This document shows positions 1-7,475 of a DNA stretch of 64,000 nt, in pieces (the first letter of the stretch is position 1; each line of letters starts with the position of its first letter). Position numbers and translations under genes: made by a program. Source of the stretch: a virus; the IMG/VR virus record IMGVR_UViG_3300032287_000965, positions 1 through 64,000 of that record. One strand, given 5' to 3'. The notes under the pieces are model-generated. The model saw only the letters and a program-made list of their open reading frames with translations, was not told the DNA's origin and searched no databases.

Positions 1-115
1 CGCGAATAGCGACAGTGCCGGTTCCGTTGAAGTTGACCCAAGCTTTTGCCAAGCCATCAATCGTCGGTTGCCCGCCTGATGGATTCGTTACTGTAGTGAC
101 TCGTAGTGTGCTCAT
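1..115 (-). CDS. Tail-fibre-like repeat protein, third tandem copy (partial, cut by window edge)
   Basis: Only the first 38 codons are inside the window. They begin MSTLRVTT and continue into AKAWVNFNGTGTVAIR, the same module as the two genes upstream of it. The start codon overlaps the stop of the preceding gene as ATGA, so it is translationally coupled. It is probably a small tail-fibre or receptor-contact protein. The role is inferred from the conserved NFNG module, which I know from many phage fibre proteins, and from its place at the distal end of the structural genes. Confidence 0.75.
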   Translation of the reverse strand, partial: MSTLRVTTVTNPSGGQPTIDGLAKAWVNFNGTGTVAIR

Positions 116-501
116 CGGAATATTCCAACGCAGATAATAGCTTGGTCTTCTGCTACAAGCGCAACGCTGGTGTTTAAGTACCCCATTCGTATGCGGGCAT
201 TACTTGTTGCAAGACTAAATATAAGGCTGGCTCTACCCGTAGCGCCAAAAGCAGAATTAACCCAGTTAATTTGGTTTACTAAAGCATAGTTTGCATCAGT
301 CATAGCATTCGTAAAATTAACTGTGTAGTCCCCAGTACCGTTATCCGTAATCGAACTTACGTTAAAACTCGCCCGAATAGCAACGGTTGATTCGCCGTTA
401 AAATTCACCCATGCCTTGGCGCTACCGTTAATCACGGTCTCAGACGGAACCGATGAGGAACCTGTCTGGTTTGATATGGTGGTTAGTCTTAGTGTGCTCA
501 T
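112..501 (-). CDS. Tail-fibre-like repeat protein, second tandem copy
   Basis: A 129-residue protein starting MSTLRLTT, with the module KAWVNFNG...VSSITDNGTGDYTVNFT at about residues 29-64. The second half differs from its neighbour copy, the usual pattern for fibre proteins with a conserved base and a variable tip. It lies 5 bp after the first copy and overlaps the start of the third. No enzymatic motif is visible. Virion function is inferred from position and module. Confidence 0.75.
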   Translation of the reverse strand: MSTLRLTTISNQTGSSSVPSETVINGSAKAWVNFNGESTVAIRASFNVSSITDNGTGDYTVNFTNAMTDANYALVNQINWVNSAFGATGRASLIFSLATSNARIRMGYLNTSVALVAEDQAIICVGIFR

Positions 502-506
502 GGTTT

Positions 507-860
507 TTAGCGGATTATTGACACGAGAGCAAAAGACACATCTGCGGTTGCGCTAGAAGCGTTTAAAAAATCTACTCTTACTGCCGATGTTGTTGGTGGT
601 GTGTCATTAGCTACCGTACCCCACGCTACATAACTTCCAGCGTCGTGTGTGCCAGTTACATTTGCACAATAATTAGCATCCGCCATAGCCACAGTAAAGT
701 TAACCGTATAAGTTCCAGTACCATTATCCGTAATCGAACTCACATTCCCGCTACCACGTATCGCAACCGTGCCTGTGCCGTTAAAGTTAACCCAAGCCTT
801 CGCCGTGTAGACCTCTACACCAGCCTGAGTTGCAATAGTCGTGACTCGTATGGTGCTCAT
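507..860 (-). CDS. Tail-fibre-like repeat protein, first tandem copy
   Basis: A 117-residue protein starting MSTIRVTT. It carries AKAWVNFNGTGTVAIR at about residues 20-35, then VSSITDNGTGTYTVNFT. The start overlaps the stop of the upstream fibre gene (ATGA). It is a paralogue of the next two genes downstream. The proline-poor, Ser/Thr/Gly-rich composition suits a beta-structured fibre. The receptor-binding role is inference. Confidence 0.75.
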   Translation of the reverse strand: MSTIRVTTIATQAGVEVYTAKAWVNFNGTGTVAIRGSGNVSSITDNGTGTYTVNFTVAMADANYCANVTGTHDAGSYVAWGTVANDTPPTTSAVRVDFLNASSATADVSFALVSIIR

Positions 861-1372
861 ACAATAGCCCAGTTTCCGCCAGTATCAATCGTCACCGTTA
901 CGCCTGTACCAATCGTAATCGGGCCTGAACTCATAGCGTTAGTTGTACTGCCAATCGTGCGGTTTGCTGTCACCGTCTGACCGTTCTCGTAAAAAATATT
1001 GTCCTGTGCGCCAGCAGCAGCCCAAGCCATATCACCACGTAAATAAGTCGAAGTGCTAGGTGTTCCTGTAGTTGCAAGCTGGTTTAACCCCACCGTACCC
1101 TGCGAAGGCGCAAAGGTTTGCAGCGTCGTACTCAAATACCGCACATACACATTGTTCGTTCCAGCAGACGGAGCCGGGGAGATTGTCAGCGTATTCCCAG
1201 ATACTGAGTAATTCGGTGGGTACTGAACGACATTATTAACGACAACCTGTATATCGTTCGTCGAATTAACGAGCCTTGACAGCGTGAAATTCGTAGCCGA
1301 ACCCGTTCCATTGAACGAATCCGTTCCGGAGATAAAGCTCTGTGTCGTTGGAGTTGAGCCAAGGTACGCCAT
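857..1372 (-). CDS. Short tail-fibre / fibre-adaptor protein
   Basis: 171 residues beginning MAYLGSTPTTQSF. The N-terminal half has the motif FNGTGSATNFTLSR, then a beta-rich segment with VVVNNVVQYPPNYSV and NNVYVRYLSTT, typical of the virion-attachment part of phage fibre proteins. The C-terminal half ends in TIGTGVTVTIDTGGNWAIV, a common fibre trimerisation-like ending. It starts at the stop codon of the upstream gene and overlaps the next one, so it is tightly coupled. It probably links the tail to the small fibre modules downstream (inference). Confidence 0.7.
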   Translation of the reverse strand: MAYLGSTPTTQSFISGTDSFNGTGSATNFTLSRLVNSTNDIQVVVNNVVQYPPNYSVSGNTLTISPAPSAGTNNVYVRYLSTTLQTFAPSQGTVGLNQLATTGTPSTSTYLRGDMAWAAAGAQDNIFYENGQTVTANRTIGSTTNAMSSGPITIGTGVTVTIDTGGNWAIV

Positions 1373-1698
1373 TACGTTATTTCCAAATATGAAGCCACGA
1401 CATCGGCTGATGACGCAGCACTGGTCACTACCGCCAATACATCGGAAGACTGCAACACCACCTTCTGCTCACCCCCCACAACCACCAACGAGCCGCCTAC
1501 CGGCACTACAGCGGTCTCCACCAAATAATAATTAACCGCCGATCTGGTGATGTACACATCCGTTGTGATGGGTGAAGTCGTTGTATTTGCAACCGATAAA
1601 CCGATCAGCGTGGTTTGCGTTGCCGCCGGGCAGGTATAGATAGTCGCTGGTGATGTACCGACGTTTTTGCTTAAATTTGATTTAAAAGTATTTGCCAT
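1372..1698 (-). CDS. Conserved small virion protein
   Basis: 108 residues starting MANTFKSNLSKNVGTSP. The sequence alternates hydrophobic and Thr/Ser residues, with short beta-strand-like runs (TTLIGLSVANTT, DVYITRSAVNYYLV, GSLVVVGGEQKVVL). No catalytic motif or membrane segment is seen. It sits between two fibre-region genes with spacings of 0-3 bp. I recall similar proteins in tail regions of uncultured phages, but I cannot name the family. A small beta-sandwich structural protein is the best reading. Confidence 0.6.
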   Translation of the reverse strand: MANTFKSNLSKNVGTSPATIYTCPAATQTTLIGLSVANTTTSPITTDVYITRSAVNYYLVETAVVPVGGSLVVVGGEQKVVLQSSDVLAVVTSAASSADVVASYLEIT

Positions 1699-1701
1699 GA
1701 T

Positions 1702-2085
1702 TTATCCAAGCGCAATTGATAAGGCCACGGCTGTACCCGCCGGATCAAAGGGCGGCTCGTTTGCGGCGTTGTAGTACACAGCACGTTCGGACGGATACAC
1801 CACAAACACATCCTTGGTTCCCGCAGAGAAAGTCACTTTGGTCGTACCCCCCGCGCTGGAGGAGAGAACCGTGTCCCTGCTTAGTGTTGTACCAGATGAA
1901 GTGTATGTGCCGATGCCCACTTCCCACTCGGAAGTGCCCTGACCTGCAATGGTGTAATAGGTGACGTTGCCGTTGCCAACAGCGGCAAAAGACTGAAAGC
2001 CAACGACGGCTCCGCCAAGCGTGACTGTGCCTGTACCGGCTGTGGTCGTGGTCTCTCTAACGCGATCTGCAAGAACAAGCGCCAT
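1702..2085 (-). CDS. Conserved tail-region protein
   Basis: 127 residues beginning MALVLADRVRETTTTAGTGTV, followed by GFQSFAAVGNGNVTYYTI and WEVGIGTYTSSGTTLSRDTV. This block is common in phage tail-fibre regions, either alone or as the N-terminal part of fibres. The protein is beta-rich and has no enzyme motif. It lies 3 bp from the next gene downstream. Virion function is inferred from the family resemblance and the neighbourhood. Confidence 0.65.
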   Translation of the reverse strand: MALVLADRVRETTTTAGTGTVTLGGAVVGFQSFAAVGNGNVTYYTIAGQGTSEWEVGIGTYTSSGTTLSRDTVLSSSAGGTTKVTFSAGTKDVFVVYPSERAVYYNAANEPPFDPAGTAVALSIALG

Positions 2086-2097
2086 GCCCTACTCCCA

Positions 2098-2676
2098 TTA
2101 CGGTGCTTCCAGAGTGAAGGTGTACGTCACATTCAGTGTATCGCCAGAGGCCAAGATACGGTCGCCGCCTGTAAAGTCACTTGCTGAGAACAGCGTACCG
2201 GTGGTGCCGCCCTTGGTGTTGTTCGTGGTCAGAAACGCACCTGCCACAGTTGTTGCACCATTGATCGAGAACGAAGTCGCGGTTGTCGCAATCACCGAAG
2301 GGTCAGCCAACGTAGCTGTACCAAACGTCACTGTTGGGCGGTTGGCGTTGGAGTAAGTTGTATCTTCCGTCCAACCAAGGTGCGAAGACATGGTGTCCGA
2401 CGCAGAGAACGATGTGCCCGATCCGGGACCGGTAATCAGACCCAGATACCAGACGGCGGTGTAGCTAGTGCCAGCGAAGAAGGTGTTGTTCATCAACTGC
2501 AAGCCAGAGTTGACCACCAAATTGGGGAACGTATCACGCCACTTCTCAACACCGTCAGCGCCGATACATACCACGGTATATACGCCAGATGCGCCCAGAC
2601 CTTCGCGCAGTCCTTTGTTTGTGATGACCGTAGCATCCACGCTATCAGCTACGTTGGATTTCTCTTTTGTGCTCAT
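2098..2676 (-). CDS. Putative tail structural protein
   Basis: 192 residues. The N-terminal part (about 1-35) is charged; then come VYTVVCIGADGVEKWRDTF and NLVVNSGLQLMNNTFF, a signature I associate with phage tail proteins next to fibres. The remainder is Ser/Thr/Gly-rich and likely all-beta (WYLGLITGPGSGTSF, TVTFGTATLADPSV). An ATG start is supported by a GAGG-type ribosome site. It lies 9 bp from the upstream gene. The exact role is unknown. Confidence 0.6.
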   Translation of the reverse strand: MSTKEKSNVADSVDATVITNKGLREGLGASGVYTVVCIGADGVEKWRDTFPNLVVNSGLQLMNNTFFAGTSYTAVWYLGLITGPGSGTSFSASDTMSSHLGWTEDTTYSNANRPTVTFGTATLADPSVIATTATSFSINGATTVAGAFLTTNNTKGGTTGTLFSASDFTGGDRILASGDTLNVTYTFTLEAP

Positions 2677-2685
2677 GACTACCTC

Positions 2686-3120
2686 TCAAGGAAAACGAAT
2701 TAGCGCCGTCGTCGCTGAATTAACAGGCATCGTGACGGTATTGTTGGTTGAAGTAAACGTCTTGTCCGAACCAAAATCCAGAACAGCCACTGACTTGTTG
2801 CTACGAGTTACGTTATAGATCAAAGCGCCACGGGCGGTAAAGTTGGCACCGGGCCATGACACGTTGTTAAAGTCCACATATACCGTGCCTGCGTTGGGAC
2901 CAGTCGTTTGTGTACTGATCGTTGCTCCCGTTACTGCAACCCCACCTGCCACATAACCTGTACCCGTTACTTCGTTCGTCGCCGTATACGCAGTGGTCAG
3001 TGGGCCGATATCGGAGAACGCAGTGTACAGCGCCATCTTCAACGTATCAGTCGCCAAGTTCTGCCCCGCCTGAAGCATATCTTGCTTAAAGCTGTTTGTA
3101 AGGCCTTGTTGGATCGCCAT
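2686..3120 (-). CDS. Putative tail structural protein
   Basis: 144 residues. The start MAIQQGLTNSFKQDML and the segment LKMALYTAFSDIGPLTTAYT are typical of a small virion protein often found beside the adaptor genes. The later part, FNNVSWPGANFTARGALIYN, is the conserved core. The start codon overlaps the stop of the upstream adaptor gene. A beta-rich tail component is inferred; no enzymatic residues are seen. Confidence 0.65.
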   Translation of the reverse strand: MAIQQGLTNSFKQDMLQAGQNLATDTLKMALYTAFSDIGPLTTAYTATNEVTGTGYVAGGVAVTGATISTQTTGPNAGTVYVDFNNVSWPGANFTARGALIYNVTRSNKSVAVLDFGSDKTFTSTNNTVTMPVNSATTALIRFP

Positions 3121-3839
3121 TACGGATTCACCTTAATCTTAGCCTGACCATCACGGTAAGCATCACCACGCTCAAGCCCGGTACCCAGACGATTCAACTG
3201 ACCCATAGCTTCATCGTACTTAGTTTTATACGCCAGCATCATATCCTGCTCACCCTTCAAGAAGATGTAGGCTTCAAGCAACGCGCCATACAGCAGAACC
3301 GGCGAGTAGTTGTCGCCAAGCCATGTGCGCCCGTCAGCCGCCACCGTGATTGACTCAGGGTAGTAGTTGTAGTGCAGCTCTATCGTATACACCGCGTCTG
3401 GCGTGGGGCCAAGGATAAAACTTAACTCGTCCGTAATAACGCTGGTCACAACGGTAGGTCCAAACAGAGCGTAATACCGTGGGATGCCTGATTCGGTTGG
3501 GTTAGGGTACGCTGCGCGGATGAAGTTCACATCCTTGTTCAGCAAGTACTCGTAATTACCCGTAGCGTCAATCACTGCCATCGAAAACACCGACAGAAAG
3601 TCGGATGGGCAGGACAAATACTTGTTGCCTGATGTGGTCAAGCCTGTGACGTTCTTACGTAGCGGAGGAACCTGAACGCTGTTATATATGCGCTCTTCAG
3701 CTTGCGTAATAAATCCGTTGATCTGCTCAGTGCCATCAGACGTAGTCGTGCCTGTACCTGCTACGTTCGTCCACGTATTAGACGGGAAGTCGTTTTGCAG
3801 GTAGTTCTTAACCGCAATGAACAGTTCGTTGTACGTCAT
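3120..3839 (-). CDS. Phage adaptor protein (SU10-adaptor-like)
   Basis: 239 residues. The N-terminal helix region contains FITQAEERIYNSVQVPPLRKN, followed by a beta region (YLSCPSDFLSVFSMAVID, IPRYYALFG, FILGPTPDAVYTIELHYNYYP). The C-terminal helix begins WLGDNYSPVLLYGALLEAY and ends in a Tyr/Lys-rich stretch. This layout matches the head-to-tail adaptor family that I recall as SU10_adaptor. It probably forms a ring under the portal. It follows the gp4-like gene and small proteins in the late operon. Confidence 0.75.
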   Translation of the reverse strand: MTYNELFIAVKNYLQNDFPSNTWTNVAGTGTTTSDGTEQINGFITQAEERIYNSVQVPPLRKNVTGLTTSGNKYLSCPSDFLSVFSMAVIDATGNYEYLLNKDVNFIRAAYPNPTESGIPRYYALFGPTVVTSVITDELSFILGPTPDAVYTIELHYNYYPESITVAADGRTWLGDNYSPVLLYGALLEAYIFLKGEQDMMLAYKTKYDEAMGQLNRLGTGLERGDAYRDGQAKIKVNP

Positions 3840-3841
3840 GA

Positions 3842-4102
3842 TTAACCCATCGGACCACGAGCCATCGTGCCTTTAGTAGCTGCGCCTGTGCCACGGATTT
3901 TGATACCGGTGGTTTTGGTTTCTTTGTAGTTGCCCTTGGAAAGGCCGGCCACTGAAATGTTCATGTCGTCCATGCACTTGGCACCTGATGCGCCTTTGGA
4001 TGGTTCTGCTTTAACTTGTTTGCCGTCCATAGTATGTGGCTCCGCGTAAACAGCAGCTTGGCCTACTTCTTTGCCGCCCTGCTTTTGTGAAAATTTAGCC
4101 AT
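3842..4102 (-). CDS. Small conserved virion-region protein
   Basis: 86 residues from the ATG at 4102; a TTG two codons upstream is less likely because the upstream gene ends there. The sequence starts MAKFSQKQGGKEVGQAAVY, contains EPHTMDGK, and ends with GIKIRGTGAATKGTMARGPM. It is Lys/Gly-rich with a single Cys. Similar small proteins sit between adaptor genes in many uncultured phages. The function is unknown. The basic charge could suit a DNA-contacting or internal component (inference). Confidence 0.7.
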   Translation of the reverse strand: MAKFSQKQGGKEVGQAAVYAEPHTMDGKQVKAEPSKGASGAKCMDDMNISVAGLSKGNYKETKTTGIKIRGTGAATKGTMARGPMG

Positions 4103-4104
4103 AA

Positions 4105-4278
4105 TCAACCCGATTTTTGATTAGCCGCACGCGCTAGATTACGGCCCATGGACTTCATTGCGTCAGTAGTGACACCGCCCTTGGCCATTTTGTGCATACG
4201 CTTCTCGTGGCCTTTGACCGCCTTCTTGGCAATCTTTTCCATGAGTGGTTTGTCCTTCTTAATGTCTTCGTGTTTCAT
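4105..4278 (-). CDS. Small basic protein (57 aa)
   Basis: A 57-residue frame with an ATG preceded by an AGGAG site. It reads MKHEDIKKDKPLMEKIAKKA, then KGHEKRMHKMAKGGVTTDAM and a helical end NLARAANQKSG. It is strongly basic and probably helical. The gap between its neighbours is exactly filled by this frame, and it carries the KGGV signature seen in several nearby proteins. Function unknown. Confidence 0.7.
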   Translation of the reverse strand: MKHEDIKKDKPLMEKIAKKAVKGHEKRMHKMAKGGVTTDAMKSMGRNLARAANQKSG

Positions 4279-4286
4279 ATAAACTC

Positions 4287-4709
4287 CTATGTAATCGTTA
4301 CTGTACCCACAACTCCGGCAGATACCAAGTAGTTTGGTGTCAGCCCCGCATCATTGGCGCTGGCTCCGCCCACTGGCCTCCAGCCCCACTGAAACACCCG
4401 GCTACCGCCTGACGGATCGCCATTCTCATTTATGCCGGTACCCACCGTCTCTGTCAACTGCAACCCTGTGTAACCTGCTTGGTAGTAACTCAAGTCAGGC
4501 CGGGGGTCCCGCAGACCTTGCGGGTCATCCACTGGGTACATACCCAACTGAAGCTGCGGTTGATCTGGGTCCCAACAAGTGGGGCACACCAGCAAGTTAT
4601 ACGTCTTGGTCTTCAAGACCTGCTTCTTCAGTTCCTTGAGCTTATACCGCTGGCCACACCGGTCGCACTCTGCAATGGCATGTTTGCCCGACGCAAACCT
4701 ATTGCCCAT
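4287..4709 (-). CDS. Zinc-ribbon virion-region protein
   Basis: 140 residues. C15-x2-C18 (ECDRCGQ) and C42-x2-C45 (VCPTCWD) form a four-cysteine zinc ribbon, followed by DPDQPQLQLGMYPVDDPQGLRDPRPD, which I know as a conserved region in phage proteins beside the gp4-like adaptor. The C-terminal part is Gly-rich, with WGWRPVGGAS. It overlaps neither neighbour, with spacings of 2 and 8 bp. It could be a structural plug or an assembly factor; the precise role is unknown. Confidence 0.7.
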   Translation of the reverse strand: MGNRFASGKHAIAECDRCGQRYKLKELKKQVLKTKTYNLLVCPTCWDPDQPQLQLGMYPVDDPQGLRDPRPDLSYYQAGYTGLQLTETVGTGINENGDPSGGSRVFQWGWRPVGGASANDAGLTPNYLVSAGVVGTVTIT

Positions 4710-4711
4710 GG

Positions 4712-5659
4712 TTAGCCACCACCAATAAAGTACTGTCTTGGGACAAACCGTACAGCCGCCCGATCCTGATCTTCATTTGCCGCGTTGTTCCATGCCTCGT
4801 CATACTGCGCCTTCAAGACATCCAGCCGTGCCAGACCTTCTGGGACTTTTAGCGCAATGTAGTACGCCAAACCTGCTGCCAAGCAGGGGATAAAACGAAA
4901 CGGTACATCCATGGTTTTAGTGCCGCCCGTACCTGCATCCTGAATACGGCGCATACGCCAGTAAACGAACTGGTAGGTATAGGCGCTGTCTGGGGTTGGC
5001 CAGACGGTAATGCTCTGCTTTTGTACGGCGTATATGGCCGCGCTTACCAAGTGCGCTGTTGCCGTTGTATTGTCCTGCCCGCGTGTGCAGTTAAGCAAGT
5101 ACGCAGGGTTGCCGTTTTCCGCAGGTTGAGTCTGATTAAACCCAATCAACTCTGTGCCGATGCGAATGAAGCCAGCAGTTGGGATGCCTGCCAGCGAAGT
5201 CACAGGGATGGTTGTAGCTGTTGCCGAGATGCCTGCTTGCAACGTACCCACAAGTAAGGACTCACTACCCGACAGACGCTGCACCCAAACCTGAATCGGA
5301 CGGCCTTGAATCAGCTTGTTGGGGATGGTGGCGTAAGTTGAAACTGAAATGCGGGTGATCGTCAGATCCGCTTGGTTGTTTGGCTGGTTGGCGTTAGTGC
5401 GAATAACATGGTCAAGCAAATCAACAGTATCGTCAGGAAGTGCATACGTTGGTTGCCCCTGTGTCAAAGTAATCGTGTTCTGCTCGAACGTCCACATGTT
5501 CACGCCACGGTTTGCCCAATCGGCAAAAAGGAGGTTCAACGACCTCCGGGCTGTACGCAGATCATAACCAGTACGCAACTGACTCCCGGCGCGTTCGAAC
5601 GCCTCCTCAACCATTTCGTTGAGGTCAAGATTAAAGCTGGCTGTACCGGATGTGGTCAT
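4712..5659 (-). CDS. P22 gp4-like head-tail adaptor / tail accessory protein
   Basis: 315 residues. The N-terminal helical part contains MVEEAFERAGSQLRTGYDL and ARRSLNLLFADWANRGVNMW, as in gp4-type adaptors. A beta region follows with TLTQGQPTYALPDDTVDLLD, a central insert with repeated Thr/Ala strands (about 135-200), then PDSAYTYQFVYWRMRRIQD and a C-terminal helix. The family binds below the portal and closes the packaged head. The position downstream of capsid genes and next to a zinc-ribbon protein supports this. An internal insertion may enlarge it relative to P22 gp4. Confidence 0.7.
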   Translation of the reverse strand: MTTSGTASFNLDLNEMVEEAFERAGSQLRTGYDLRTARRSLNLLFADWANRGVNMWTFEQNTITLTQGQPTYALPDDTVDLLDHVIRTNANQPNNQADLTITRISVSTYATIPNKLIQGRPIQVWVQRLSGSESLLVGTLQAGISATATTIPVTSLAGIPTAGFIRIGTELIGFNQTQPAENGNPAYLLNCTRGQDNTTATAHLVSAAIYAVQKQSITVWPTPDSAYTYQFVYWRMRRIQDAGTGGTKTMDVPFRFIPCLAAGLAYYIALKVPEGLARLDVLKAQYDEAWNNAANEDQDRAAVRFVPRQYFIGGG

Positions 5660-5892
5660 TATCTAAACCCTGCTGTTTTCTTTGCAATGCCTTTAGGCTG
5701 CGCTACGAACTGCTTGCCTGCTTTCTTCCCTGCCCGCTTTGCCTTCGTCGTGGCGGCATACTCGGCTGGGCTTAACGCCTTAATCGCCTTTTCCGGCAGG
5801 TACCGCTCACCGGTCTTTGACGACGGCTTTCCGCTTTTGGTTCGCCATTTCTGGTCTCCCCAGTTTTTCAACGACTGTTGCGGGGCTTTCAT
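5659..5892 (-). CDS. Small basic conserved phage protein
   Basis: 77 residues, Lys-rich. It contains WGDQKWRTKSGKPSSKTGER, then YLPEKAIKALSPAEYAATTK and KQFVAQPKGIAKKTAGFR. This is a family I recall from many aquatic phages, with no known function. It starts inside the stop of the upstream gene (ATGA). It is one of a run of small basic proteins between the adaptors and the capsid. Nucleic-acid contact in the head is possible but unproven. Confidence 0.7.
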   Translation of the reverse strand: MKAPQQSLKNWGDQKWRTKSGKPSSKTGERYLPEKAIKALSPAEYAATTKAKRAGKKAGKQFVAQPKGIAKKTAGFR

Positions 5893-6491
5893 CGCATCTT
5901 ACCTCGTGTTTTACCGCGCTGCGCTATTCCGTCTGCGCGAGATGATGCTGACTTTACAGCACCCCCCTTGTTCATTTTTTCTGCGTCTTTAAACCGTACT
6001 GCTTTACCTTCTGGCACTTTGCTTCTGGGTACGCGCATGGTAACAACACCCTCACCACCTTTCCATTCCCTGCCAAACTTACCAACTTTATCGCCGCCAC
6101 TCCACCACTTCTCATCGCCCGCACCGTATTTGGGTTTTGGGTTTCTCTCAAAATATCCAGATTTTTTTGCTGCTTCATATTCCGCTTGCGACATATTTCT
6201 GTACGCGTGCGTAATATCTTTATCACTAGTCGGCATACGGACTGGAGAACTTTTTAACCGCAGCCCCTCTGATGTAACAACTTGGTTTCTAACATAAGGG
6301 CGCGTTGCCATTTCTGCGGTGCTCAATGCCCTTTTCCCCAAACCCAAACCAATTAAATCTTCTGGGCCTACAGGAGATGCTTCTAACGCTTGCTCACGCT
6401 CAAGTTGCCGACGGTATGCTGGGTCACGCATATCCCGTGATGGCATATCCATCACTGATCCCCCATCGTCAAATCTTTTGCGCTTTTTCAC
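5889..6491 (-). CDS. Conserved virion-region protein, possible ADP-ribosyltransferase-like fold, with SRADGIAQRGKTRGK tail
   Basis: About 200 residues from a GTG at 6491, two bases past the upstream stop; earlier in-frame starts would lie inside that gene. The start reads KKRKRFDDGGSVMDMPSRD. The middle has THAYRNMSQAEYEAAKKSGY, then GAGDEKWWSGGDKVGKFGR and VVTMRVPRSKVPEGKAV. The order Arg, then an aromatic/Ser region, then a beta strand loosely resembles small ADP-ribosyltransferase folds, but I cannot place the final Glu pair with confidence. The C-terminus carries a basic tag shared with two neighbours. Confidence 0.6.
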   Translation of the reverse strand: MKKRKRFDDGGSVMDMPSRDMRDPAYRRQLEREQALEASPVGPEDLIGLGLGKRALSTAEMATRPYVRNQVVTSEGLRLKSSPVRMPTSDKDITHAYRNMSQAEYEAAKKSGYFERNPKPKYGAGDEKWWSGGDKVGKFGREWKGGEGVVTMRVPRSKVPEGKAVRFKDAEKMNKGGAVKSASSRADGIAQRGKTRGKMR

Positions 6492-6492
6492 T

Positions 6493-6768
6493 TTAGTCTC
6501 TGTACCCACCACCAGCAGCCTTGTACTTCTTAGCCACCAACTGCGCTTTACGGGCTGACCACTGACCAGCACCGGTACCTTGAGTTGCTGCGGACTTTAC
6601 CTGCGACACGATCTTCTTGCGAAGTTCTGGCTTGGTGTAGTTACCAGCAGCATTAACCTTCCCACCTTCTTTGTATTGCGTAAAGTCGGTGTCATCCCGA
6701 CGGGCTTTTTTCTTCCCGCCGGGCATTTTGGAAGGGCTGATTGCGCCCATACCGCGTGAGGCCATCAT
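6493..6768 (-). CDS. DUF5872-like small basic protein
   Basis: 91 residues. The C-terminal half, NYTKPELRKKIVSQVKSA followed by GQWSARKAQLVAKKYKAAGGGY, matches a domain found in phages and giant algal viruses. I remember it as DUF5872; the number is from memory. The N-terminal part is basic (PGGKKKARRDDTDF) and carries KEGGKVNAAG. It starts within the stop codon of the upstream gene. Function unknown. Very basic, so DNA or capsid contact is possible. Confidence 0.7.
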   Translation of the reverse strand: MMASRGMGAISPSKMPGGKKKARRDDTDFTQYKEGGKVNAAGNYTKPELRKKIVSQVKSAATQGTGAGQWSARKAQLVAKKYKAAGGGYRD

Positions 6769-7091
6769 CAGACCACCCTACCTTTCGTTTTACCGCGCTG
6801 GGCAATACCATCTGCACGGGAAGAAGCCGACTTGACTGAGCCGCCTTTTTTAAACCCTCCTTGGTCTCTCAGCCGAGTTGCCTCCCCGCTATCGTAGAGT
6901 TCACGCTCTTTACGATTACGCATATCTTGTTCCTGATTTGCACGCTCGTTTTTTAGCCATTCAGGAAGAGGCGTCATGTCTCTTTCTTTTGGCGCTACTT
7001 TAGCGGGTAGCTTTGTTGCTGTCGATCTGACAGTGCCAGAAGCGTTTGTTTTGCTTCTGGCAGGGATGTTTTCGTAAGGTTTATCAGCCAT
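6768..7091 (-). CDS. Small basic protein with SRADGIAQRGKTKGR tail
   Basis: 107 residues. The N-terminal two thirds are Lys/Pro/Arg-rich without a recognisable fold (NIPARSKTNASGTVRSTATK). The last 28 residues read GGFKKGGSVKSASSR followed by ADGIAQRGKTKGRVV. Nearly the same tail ends the protein encoded at 5889-6491, and a related one ends the protein at 7104-7475. It is part of a tightly spaced run of basic genes. Function unknown. Confidence 0.65.
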   Translation of the reverse strand: MADKPYENIPARSKTNASGTVRSTATKLPAKVAPKERDMTPLPEWLKNERANQEQDMRNRKERELYDSGEATRLRDQGGFKKGGSVKSASSRADGIAQRGKTKGRVV

Positions 7092-7103
7092 TACGGCCTC
7101 CTA

Positions 7104-7475
7104 TTAGCAGTAGCCGCCGCTCTTCATGCCTTTACCGCCTGCCATAACGATCTGCTTGCCTTTGGTTTTGCCTTTGGTAGCAATACCATCACGGCTGGGA
7201 GCAGCAGTTTTAACTTTACCCATGGAGGTCATACCGCCAGTTGCCATCTTTTTGACCTTGCCGCCTTTTTTCATACCGCTAATTGCTTTGCGCTTTGCAT
7301 CGTCCATGTCCATGGAACGCATTTTGGATTCTGTAACTGGTTTGACTGGCATACCGCCTCCTGATTTAGTGAATTCGCGCCCTACGCTCATCGGTACGCC
7401 AACCTTCTTGGCAAAAGACGGGCTGTGAGCGACAGCCCGCATAAACTTTCCCTGCTTCTTACTGACCGCTGGCAT
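7104..7475 (-). CDS. Small basic protein with SRDGIATKGKTKGK tail
   Basis: 123 residues, very rich in Lys, Gly and Met. The N-terminal part MPAVSKKQGKFMRAVAHSP and FAKKVGVPMSVGREF is a conserved block I know from many aquatic phages. The C-terminal half has KKGGKVKKMATGGMTSMGKV and APSRDGIATKGKTKGKQ. It overlaps the upstream gene by 17 bp. It shares the GG.V and SR.DGIA..GKTKG motifs with neighbours. No catalytic residues are seen. Confidence 0.65.
   Translation of the reverse strand: MPAVSKKQGKFMRAVAHSPSFAKKVGVPMSVGREFTKSGGGMPVKPVTESKMRSMDMDDAKRKAISGMKKGGKVKKMATGGMTSMGKVKTAAPSRDGIATKGKTKGKQIVMAGGKGMKSGGYC

Noticed and set aside
5372-5992. 206-codon plus-strand frame
   Set aside because: Antisense to the gp4-like adaptor and two small genes that have recognisable families.
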